DNA of 31,798 nt. Source: an uncultured Lachnospiraceae bacterium. GTDB lineage: Bacteria > Bacillota > Clostridia > Lachnospirales > Lachnospiraceae. The stretch covers positions 1 through 31,798 of the forward strand of contig CAJTRK010000034.1 of assembly GCA_910578475.1 (NCBI GenBank), written 5' to 3'. Shown piece after piece: positions 7,405-13,028 of this stretch (position 1 is its first letter; each line of letters begins with the position of its first letter). The translations under genes were made by a program, and so were the position numbers. The notes under the pieces were generated by a model. That model did no database searches, had not been told where the DNA came from, and worked only from the letters and a program-made list of their open reading frames with translations.

Positions 7405-7578
7405 ATGCTTAGAGGAATGATTTTTATTGACCATATGAATTTTGATATTGCATTGCAGAGATACTATAAAAGCCTTAATTAGCCAACGATAAAATTAGAT
7501 TATAATAAATTATTTAGAAATGTTTGTACTCAGATTTTAAATGTGGATTTCCTAACTTTTTCCACAGTCTTACTATGA
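7405..7578 (+). pseudogene. Remnant of an NYN-domain (PIN-like, LabA-type) nuclease gene
   Basis: The ATG at 7405 has an excellent ribosome binding site (TGGAGGG, six spacer bases). The reading frame starts MLRGMIFIDHMNFDIALQ, which is like the N-terminus of Lachnospiraceae NYN-domain proteins, including the catalytic-type Asp in FIDHMNFD. After 25 codons it meets TAG (7480-7482). Past the stop the same frame continues with PTIKLDYNKLFRNV and ILNVDFL, again as in the family, before a TGA at 7576-7578 where similarity ends. Full-length relatives are several times longer, so this is a 3'-truncated gene with a nonsense mutation. Promoter, leader and start are intact, so a 25-residue peptide may still be made. 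Confidence 0.7.
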
Positions 7579-7624
7579 TGAACTGCGGGAAAAGGACATC
7601 CGGGATGCTTTTTTGTGTTATTTT

Positions 7625-7633
7625 TGCTATAAT
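7625..7633 (+). promoter_or_regulatory. Extended -10 promoter upstream of the carbamoyltransferase remnant
   Basis: TGC-TATAAT (7625-7633) is a perfect extended -10 about 30 bp before the start at 7663. No good -35 is seen at 17 bp. It may now drive the TfoX-N/two-component genes downstream, since no other promoter is obvious before 8412. Confidence 0.6.
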
Positions 7634-7662
7634 ATTTCATAACCTGTTGATGGAGAAGCCCC

Positions 7663-8285
7663 ATGAAAAATTTAACCAGACTGACCGATTTACCAAAAGA
7701 CGAAATATATGAAATATTCCATATCGCAGATGAAATCAGCACAGGGAAATATCGAGGATTTCTGAATGGAAAAAGCGCAGTTTTGTTTTTTCCTGCCACA
7801 AGCATCAGAAGACGGACATTAACCATCCCTGTGAAGTTTTGTCGGATTTGTATGTGCTGTCAAAAATCAGAGATGATTTTATCAGCGATAAGTATTTGTT
7901 CTGCGGTAAAGCGGGTAACATCGGACTCGCGTGGAAAGAGGCATCCGAAGTCATGGGATTTGATTTGTCACAATGCTGCGCGCCCGGATATGAAATGGAT
8001 GATGTCAGAATATATCACGATATAGAAAGCGCAGTCAGGGGAAAAGATATCATATGTACGGATTCTGTTCCGGTGGAGTCATTAAACGGCTTTTCGGTCT
8101 GTCGGGTGACAAAAGAAGCGATGGATATGGCAAATAAAAATGCGGTTTTGAATCCCTGCCCTCCGTTTTACCGTGGGGAAGAAGTTTCTGACGATGCTGT
8201 ACGGTCGGAATATTTTGCAGGATATGAATTTAAAAAGCATCTGCTGACGGTTCAGCAGGCCATCATGATTTGGTGTATGAGGTGA
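7663..8285 (+). pseudogene. Ornithine/aspartate carbamoyltransferase-family gene with internal deletion and frameshift
   Basis: The first frame (7663 to about 7809) encodes MKNLTRLTDLPKDEIYEIF and VLFFPATSIR, the N-terminal start of the carbamoyl-phosphate domain as far as the S-x-R of the STRTR-type loop. Homology then resumes in another frame from 7812 with TDINHPCEVLSDLYVLSKI, which normally lies about 60-70 residues further on, and continues through FCGKAGNIGLAWKEASEVMGF, CTDSV, the NPCPP substrate-loop region and the C-terminal LLTVQQAIMIW. One deletion near 7809-7812 therefore removed most of the carbamoyl-phosphate domain and shifted the frame; both ends of the gene are still present. 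The start has GGAG about 10 bases upstream and an extended -10 promoter. The enzyme cannot be functional. Confidence 0.88.
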
Positions 8286-8292
8286 CTGCGGT

Positions 8293-8457
8293 ATGATACT
8301 GGAAACAGAAAGATTATATTTGCGAGAGATGAACCAGCATGATTTCAAATCGTTGTGCAGAATATTACAGGATGAAGAAACGATGGAAAAAATGACAAAG
8401 GAGGCGAAACAATGGCTGTTTCGAAAGAATTTCATGATTATATTCTGGAAAATCTGA
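8293..8457 (+). pseudogene. 5' fragment of a GNAT (RimJ/RimL-type) acetyltransferase gene
   Basis: The ATG at 8293, eight bases after the preceding frame ends, opens MILETERLYLREM and continues DFKSLCRILQDEETM, the typical first 35 residues of Lachnospiraceae RimJ/RimL-like GNAT proteins. After that the similarity stops and the frame runs into the ribosome binding site and first codons of the TfoX-N gene, ending at TGA 8455-8457. The acetyl-CoA-binding part is absent, so about three quarters of the gene has been deleted at a junction near 8390-8400. Confidence 0.7.
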
Positions 8458-8735
8458 AAAAGGCGGGCGATGTGGCGACCCGTTCCATGATGGGCGGGTA
8501 CTGTGTTTATTTTCAGGGAAAGCTTGTCGGCGATATCTGCGATAACTGCCTTTTTCTCAAACCGGTGGACTCTGCGCTGCAGAAGCTGCCTGATGCGGAG
8601 CGGGGATATCCGTATGAAGGTTCCAGGAGCCTGATGATTATTGTGGATGATGTGGAAAACACCGCGTTGATGTCGGAGGTATTGCATGCGATGTATGAAG
8701 AACTGCCGGCGCCGAAACCAAAGAAGAAAAAATGA
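8412..8735 (+). CDS. TfoX N-terminal domain protein
   Basis: A 107-residue protein made of a single TfoX/Sxy N-terminal domain: ATRSMMGGYCVYFQGKLVGDICDNCLFLK followed by a predicted alpha/beta core, and a Lys-rich end (PAPKPKKKK). The longer TfoX/Sxy proteins of gamma-proteobacteria regulate competence with CRP; the stand-alone domain in Firmicutes has no established role. The start is fixed by AAAGGAGG at about 8397-8404 with seven spacer bases. It overlaps the next gene by four bases (ATGA), so its translation is coupled to that of the OmpR-type regulator. Confidence 0.88.
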   Translation: MAVSKEFHDYILENLKKAGDVATRSMMGGYCVYFQGKLVGDICDNCLFLKPVDSALQKLPDAERGYPYEGSRSLMIIVDDVENTALMSEVLHAMYEELPAPKPKKKK

Positions 8736-9445
8736 GTATGAAAAAAAGAATCCTTATAATAGAAGACGATAATGACCTGGCGGGTATAACGGGCGATATG
8801 CTGCAAAATTACGGTTATGAAGTTCGGCGTGCAGAAAACTGCGAAGCTGCTTTTCACATTCTGACGGACGAACAGTTTCATCTGCTGCTTGTGGATATTA
8901 ATCTGCCGGACGGAAGCGGGTTTGACGTATGCCGGGAGCTTCGCAGAGTGTCAAAAGTTCCGGTTATTTTTGCAAGTGCAAGGACAGACGAAGACGACAA
9001 AATTAAAGGGCTCGACATGGGTGGAGACGATTATCTGGCGAAGCCTTATTCTTTGCGGGAGATGCTTGCGAGGGTAAATGCGCTGATGCGGCGGTCATAT
9101 GGAGCGGAGGAAGAAGCGCCGGTCTATCATTTCGGAAAAATCAAGGTGGATAGCGGGATGCGGACGGTAGAGCGGAACGGCGAAGAGGTTCGGCTTGCGC
9201 TGCGGGAGTTTGACCTGTTAGCCTATTTATGCGCGCATCCAAACCGGACGATTCCAAAAGAAGAACTGCTGCATGAAGTGTGGAGCGCTTTTTCGGAGGC
9301 GGAGCTTGCAACCGTGGCGGTTCATATCAGGTGGCTTAGGGAGAAGCTGGAAGAGAATCCTGCAAAGCCGCAGTATATCAGGACGGTATGGGGGGCCGGC
9401 TATCGATTTGAGATGCCGGAGGAACCGGGAAACGCCTGCAAATGA
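8732..9445 (+). CDS. OmpR/PhoB-family response regulator
   Basis: A 237-residue two-component regulator: receiver domain with acidic residues EDD near 11-13, phospho-acceptor Asp55 in LLVDINLPDGSG, Lys in YLAKPYS near 107; then a winged-helix DNA-binding domain (about 135-228) with LREFDLLAYLCAHPNRTIPKEELLHEVW and the wing RTVWGAGYRFE. It starts with ATG in the ATGA overlap with the TfoX-N gene; an in-frame ATG two codons later (8738) is equally possible. The histidine kinase gene follows. An 11-bp-spaced TTCTTAA direct repeat upstream of the nearby ABC transporter (11966-11983) is a reasonable target, because OmpR-family dimers bind repeats at that spacing. Confidence 0.94.
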   Translation: MSMKKRILIIEDDNDLAGITGDMLQNYGYEVRRAENCEAAFHILTDEQFHLLLVDINLPDGSGFDVCRELRRVSKVPVIFASARTDEDDKIKGLDMGGDDYLAKPYSLREMLARVNALMRRSYGAEEEAPVYHFGKIKVDSGMRTVERNGEEVRLALREFDLLAYLCAHPNRTIPKEELLHEVWSAFSEAELATVAVHIRWLREKLEENPAKPQYIRTVWGAGYRFEMPEEPGNACK

Positions 9446-9510
9446 CGAATGTGCGGTGAGCGGTGATTGAGCTGGAAATATACCGTAAATGGGGAAAGGA
9501 CTGCGACAGT

Positions 9511-10749
9511 GTGAAAACGGGATTGAAGAGACAGTTTTGGAAAGCGGCCTCGGTCTGGCTTGGCATTTTTATACTTCTGATTCTTACGGTAATCATTCTT
9601 GTTGAAAAAAAAGCCGGAACGGCGGGGGCAGAAGAAGGAAACAGGCTGGTATTGTTAAATGAAATAGAGCAGTTGACGACGGATGAAGAAGGAAAGAATC
9701 CGGCGGAAGAAGAACTGGAGAGATTAAAGACAATGCTGCGGCAGAACAGTGCGGAAGGACAGGCGGAGCAGTTTAAACGGGCCGGTCTTTTCTGTGCCGT
9801 TGCCGCATTTCTTTTTCTGGCGGCCGGGTTTCTTTTTCTCTATTTTAAAATATTAAGACCTTTCTACAAACTGGAGCAATATGCGGATGAAATTGCAAAA
9901 GGCAATCTCGATATTTCTCTGGAATATGGGCGGTCAAACTTTTTCGGTGCATTTACATGGGCTTTTGACCACATGCGGAAAGAAATCCTGACGGCGAGGA
10001 AACATGAGGCGGAGGCGATTCGTGAAAACAAGACGATTATCGCCACGCTGTCCCACGATATCAAAACGCCGCTGGCCTCTGTCCGTGCCTACGCAGAAGC
10101 TCTGGAAGCCTGTCTGGAAGCGGATTTCGAACAGCGGGAGCGTTATTTGGGCGTTATCATACGAAAATGTGATGAAGTGTCCCGGCTTGTGAACGACCTG
10201 GTACTGCATTCCCTTTCGGAACTGGAACGGCTGGAAATCAAAGAACAGAAAGTCAGCAGCAGAAAATTGATTGAAGAGACGCTGCGGGATTTGGAATATC
10301 CGGATGTGATTTTGCTGGAGCCGATTCCGGACAGCGTGCTTGCAGCCGACGAAAAAAGACTGGCCCAGGCACTCTTAAATTTGTTGGAGAACGCAGAAAA
10401 ATATGCGAAAAGCCGGATAGAAATCCGGGCGGTACAGGAAGAAGAGCGGTATGAGATTCATGTGCGGGACTATGGACCCGGAATTTTGCCGGAAGATATG
10501 CCCTTTGTGACCCGGAAGTTTTACAGGGGAAAAAATGTTCTGGAAGAGCCGGGTTCGGGACTCGGCCTGTATATCGTTTCTTATATTATGGAAAGGATGC
10601 AGGGCGGCCTCTTGCTGGAAAGCCATGAGGACGGACTGGAAGCGGTTCTGTGGCTCCCGGTTTCCCGGACTTTGCCGGATGAATCCGCTGCGGAGTCTGC
10701 CGACGGGGAAGCCAGCTTGCGGACGATGCCCGGAGATGATACAATGTAG
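9511..10749 (+). CDS. HAMP-containing sensor histidine kinase
   Basis: A membrane sensor kinase paired with the OmpR-type regulator. From GTG 9511 (AAAGGA at 9495-9500, ten spacer bases) it has 412 residues; a GTG at 9463 would add 16 residues with a poor ribosome binding site. TM1 is about residues 13-31, an extracytoplasmic loop of about 60 charged residues follows, TM2 is about 91-112, then a HAMP linker (LRPFYKLEQYADEIAKGN). The phospho-accepting His182 is in LSHDIKTPLASV; the ATPase domain has the N-box LLNLLENAEKYAKS, DYGPGILPED and GSGLGLYIVSYIM. The small loop does not identify a ligand. Linkage with an ABC transporter of the FtsX-permease type suggests cell-envelope or antimicrobial-peptide sensing (inference). 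Confidence 0.93.
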   Translation: MKTGLKRQFWKAASVWLGIFILLILTVIILVEKKAGTAGAEEGNRLVLLNEIEQLTTDEEGKNPAEEELERLKTMLRQNSAEGQAEQFKRAGLFCAVAAFLFLAAGFLFLYFKILRPFYKLEQYADEIAKGNLDISLEYGRSNFFGAFTWAFDHMRKEILTARKHEAEAIRENKTIIATLSHDIKTPLASVRAYAEALEACLEADFEQRERYLGVIIRKCDEVSRLVNDLVLHSLSELERLEIKEQKVSSRKLIEETLRDLEYPDVILLEPIPDSVLAADEKRLAQALLNLLENAEKYAKSRIEIRAVQEEERYEIHVRDYGPGILPEDMPFVTRKFYRGKNVLEEPGSGLGLYIVSYIMERMQGGLLLESHEDGLEAVLWLPVSRTLPDESAAESADGEASLRTMPGDDTM

Positions 10750-10787
10750 GCTGATAATGTTAATTGATATGATACGGGAGATGACGA

Positions 10788-11933
10788 ATGATAGCGGACA
10801 GTAAAAAAATGGAGCCGGATATTTTTCCCGAACAGAGACAGATGCCGGCCCAAAGAGAAATATATTTTGACTGCCTCAGGCTGATGGCGGCATTTGCGGT
10901 CATTGCGTTGCATGTGGCCGCACAGAACTGGTATAAGGTGGAAGCCGGAACTTTTGCATGGAATGTTTTTCACATTTATGATTCTTTTGTCAGATGGTCA
11001 ATACCGGTATTTGTCATGATAAGCGGCGCATTGTTCATCGGAGGCCCTCCCAAAAAGCTCGAACGGATTTTTCGGAAAAATATATGCAGAATTGTCACGG
11101 CGTTTATTTTCTGGTCGGCAGTCTATGCGTTATGGAATCTGCTTCTTGGAACAATCGGATGGAAAAACGCGCTGAGGGAATTTGTCGAAGGGCCGGCGCA
11201 TCTGTGGTTTTTGTTCATGATAGTGGGGTTATATCTGATAGTTCCGTTTTTGCGGAAAATAGCAGAAAATGATAAACTGATTGAATATTTTGTGCTTCTT
11301 TCGCTGCTGTTTACGTTTGTACTGCCTTATTTTGTTATGGTTATTTCTCTCTATTCCGGCAAGGCGGGCACGATAGCGGGTGGTCTTTTTCATAATATGA
11401 ATTTCGAGTTTGCGACAGGATATGTATCGTATTTCGTATTTGGCTATTATTTCAGCCGGGCGGATATCAGCAGGAACAGGCGCATTATCATCTATCTGTC
11501 GGGAATTGCGGGTATGGCGGTGACGATTTTTGCGGCGCGGATATTTCCTGTCTCAGAGGAAACGGCGTCACCGATGTTTCATGACTGCATGATTTTGAAT
11601 GTCATGCTTACCGGCGTTGCGCTTTTTCTGCTTGCAAAGAACAGCGGGAGGATTCGGAACGTTTCCGGCAGGACCAAAGACCGGTTACGGAAACTTTCCG
11701 AGTATAGTTTCGGCGCGTATCTCGTACATATTCTTGTGATAAAAATGCTCGACCACAATCCGCTTTTTCAGCTGAATACGATGCGCTTTCAGCTGCATAT
11801 CGGGAATTTTGAAGGCATACCGCTGAATCCGCTGCTATCCGTGCCGGCCATTGCGCTTATCGCCTTTGTGATTTCCATTGCAATATCCGGTCTGCTGCAT
11901 CGCATTCCGATTCTGAAAAAATATGTCGTATAG
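10788..11933 (+). CDS. Acyltransferase 3 family membrane protein
   Basis: A 381-residue multi-pass membrane protein of the acyltransferase-3 family, whose members move acetyl or other acyl groups onto cell-surface polysaccharides. The family signature REIYFDCLRLMAAFAVIALHV is at residues 24-44, with the His thought to be catalytic in the first helix, and about ten hydrophobic segments follow to the end (YLVHILVIKML near residue 310). A GGGAG lies about ten bases before ATG 10788. It follows the kinase gene by 38 bp and ends at its own terminator, so it is probably part of the regulator-kinase operon. A role in wall or lipoteichoic-acid modification under envelope stress is inference from context. 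Confidence 0.88.
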   Translation: MIADSKKMEPDIFPEQRQMPAQREIYFDCLRLMAAFAVIALHVAAQNWYKVEAGTFAWNVFHIYDSFVRWSIPVFVMISGALFIGGPPKKLERIFRKNICRIVTAFIFWSAVYALWNLLLGTIGWKNALREFVEGPAHLWFLFMIVGLYLIVPFLRKIAENDKLIEYFVLLSLLFTFVLPYFVMVISLYSGKAGTIAGGLFHNMNFEFATGYVSYFVFGYYFSRADISRNRRIIIYLSGIAGMAVTIFAARIFPVSEETASPMFHDCMILNVMLTGVALFLLAKNSGRIRNVSGRTKDRLRKLSEYSFGAYLVHILVIKMLDHNPLFQLNTMRFQLHIGNFEGIPLNPLLSVPAIALIAFVISIAISGLLHRIPILKKYVV

Positions 11934-11939
11934 CGGATA

Positions 11940-11962
11940 AATGCCTTCCGGCGTTATTTTTT
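11940..11962 (+). terminator. Rho-independent terminator after the acyltransferase gene
   Basis: AATGCC (11940-11945) pairs with GGCGTT (11950-11955), one wobble included, around a TTCC loop, followed by ATTTTTT to 11962. The stem is short, so termination may be partial. Confidence 0.7.
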
Positions 11963-11965
11963 CAG

Positions 11966-12001
11966 TTCTTAAAGACTTCTTAATAATTTATCTGATAAGA
12001 T
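11966..12001 (+). promoter_or_regulatory. Activator-type promoter with 11-bp-spaced direct repeat
   Basis: TTCTTAA occurs at 11966-11972 and again at 11977-11983, 11 bp (one helical turn) apart. An extended -10, TG-A-TAAGAT (11993-12001), lies 12 bp after the second copy, and no good -35 is present. This is how OmpR-family activated promoters are built. The likely controller is the regulator encoded at 8732, and the target is the ABC transporter operon starting at 12092. Confidence 0.55.
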
Positions 12002-12007
12002 ACCCTT

Positions 12008-12053
12008 ACAGGGCGGAAATGGTTCGTGCAAAGCGCTTACCTGTCCGCCCTGT
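12008..12053 (+). promoter_or_regulatory. Leader inverted repeat upstream of the ABC transporter operon
   Basis: ACAGGGCGGA (12008-12017) is perfectly complementary to TCCGCCCTGT (12044-12053), with 26 bases between that include the 8-bp palindrome AAGCGCTT (12031-12038). It lies at the expected 5' end of the ABC operon mRNA, before the AAAGGA ribosome binding site. It may be an RNA stem or an operator. Confidence 0.6.
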
Positions 12054-12091
12054 CGTTGTTTCAAGGAAGATTGGGAAAGGACAGAAAGTGT

Positions 12092-12853
12092 ATGAAAACG
12101 GTTATGATGAAAGCGAAAGATTTGTGTAAAAGCTTTGCCAATAATGGCGGACAGAATCATGTGCTGGATATGGTTGGCCTGGAAATTTACGAAGGAGATT
12201 TTACGGTCATTATGGGCTCTTCGGGAGCCGGTAAATCCACGCTGCTCTATGTGCTGAGCGGTATGGATAAGCCGACAGGGGGAGAAGTATATTACAGGGA
12301 AAGACGTATCAGCCATTTGAAGGAAAAAGAAATGGCGGCGCTGCGGGCCGGCGAATTTGGATTTGTTTTTCAGCAGGCTCATCTCGTCAGCAATCTGACG
12401 CTTCTGGAAAATGTGACGGTAGCAGGTTATCTGAACAAACATAAAAGTGGAAAAGAAATAAAGCAGAGAGCGGAAGAACTTCTCACCCGAATGAATGTAG
12501 AGAAAGCAATGCACCGCCTTCCGTCGCAGGTATCGGGCGGAGAGGCACAGCGCGCCGCCATTGCGCGGGCGATGATTCATGAGCCGGGACTTCTCTTCGC
12601 GGATGAACCGACAGGGGCGCTGAACAAAAGAAACACGCAGGAAGTGTTGAATCTTCTTACCGGACTGAATGCCGACGGACAGAATATTTTGATGGTGACT
12701 CACGATATCAAGGCGGCAATCCGCGCGACAAGGCTTCTGTATCTGGAGGACGGAAAGGTCATCGGAGAGATGTCCATGCAGCCCTATTGTCAGGAAGATG
12801 CCAAAAGCCGGGAAAAGCAGGTGGATGCCTGGCTGGCGTCGATGGAGTGGTGA
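12092..12853 (+). CDS. ABC transporter ATP-binding protein (MacB/LolD/BceA-like)
   Basis: A 253-residue nucleotide-binding subunit for the FtsX-type permease encoded downstream. Walker A is GSSGAGKST, the Q-loop FGFVFQQ, the signature VSGGEAQRAAIARA, Walker B LLFADEPTGALN and the H-loop VTHD; the sequence order and ADEPTGALN are typical of the MacB/LolD/BceA branch, which uses ATP to drive mechanotransmission or peptide detoxification rather than bulk transport. The start at 12092 (MKTVMMKAKDLCKSF) has AAAGGA about ten bases upstream; an upstream ATG at 12026 would begin inside the leader inverted repeat and add 22 residues unlike the family. A nested palindromic element separates it from the permease gene. 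Confidence 0.93.
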   Translation: MKTVMMKAKDLCKSFANNGGQNHVLDMVGLEIYEGDFTVIMGSSGAGKSTLLYVLSGMDKPTGGEVYYRERRISHLKEKEMAALRAGEFGFVFQQAHLVSNLTLLENVTVAGYLNKHKSGKEIKQRAEELLTRMNVEKAMHRLPSQVSGGEAQRAAIARAMIHEPGLLFADEPTGALNKRNTQEVLNLLTGLNADGQNILMVTHDIKAAIRATRLLYLEDGKVIGEMSMQPYCQEDAKSREKQVDAWLASMEW

Positions 12854-12854
12854 A

Positions 12855-12961
12855 AGGCGAAGAGAATTTCTAAGCCTGCAAAATACGCAGGCAAAGAAAT
12901 TCTAACGATTTGCGTTGCAAATCCTCTTCGCCTGACAGAATCGCTATTAAGCGATTCTGTC
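12855..12961. repeat. Nested three-way palindromic element plus long hairpin
   Basis: An outer stem AGGCGAAGAG (12855-12864) / CTCTTCGCCT (12924-12933) encloses two arms. Arm 1 is AATTTCT (12865-12871) / AGAAATT (12895-12901) with an inner GCCTGC (12874-12879) / GCAGGC (12887-12892). Arm 2 is GATTTGC-GTT-GCAAATC (12907-12923). Directly after it, GACAGAATCGCT (12934-12945) pairs perfectly with AGCGATTCTGTC (12950-12961). It starts two bases after the ATPase stop codon. There is no T-tract. It could be an RNA junction that sets the ratio of the two subunits, or a palindromic mobile repeat. Confidence 0.85.
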
Positions 12962-12964
12962 GTA

Positions 12965-12993
12965 GTGTGATGGTGTTGTGGTGTGATGGTGTT
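12965..12993. repeat. Two 13-bp direct repeats before the permease gene
   Basis: GTGTGATGGTGTT occurs at 12965-12977 and 12981-12993, period 16 bp. It lies between the palindromic element and the permease start. No function is apparent. Confidence 0.6.
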
Positions 12994-13028
12994 ATGGCGG
13001 GAATGTGGGAAGAAAGGCGGGATTTTGG

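Noticed and set aside
7480..7482. In-frame TAG in the NYN frame considered as recoding (pyrrolysine or read-through)
   Set aside because: The frame meets a second stop (TGA 7576) and similarity to the family ends there, so simple decay explains it better.
12026..12091. Upstream ATG giving a 275-residue ABC ATPase
   Set aside because: It begins inside the leader inverted repeat without a ribosome binding site, and the extra 22 residues do not resemble ABC proteins.
12934..12961. 12-bp hairpin after the ATPase gene considered as a terminator
   Set aside because: The stem is perfect but is followed by CGTAGTG rather than a T-tract, and the permease gene downstream needs the transcript.
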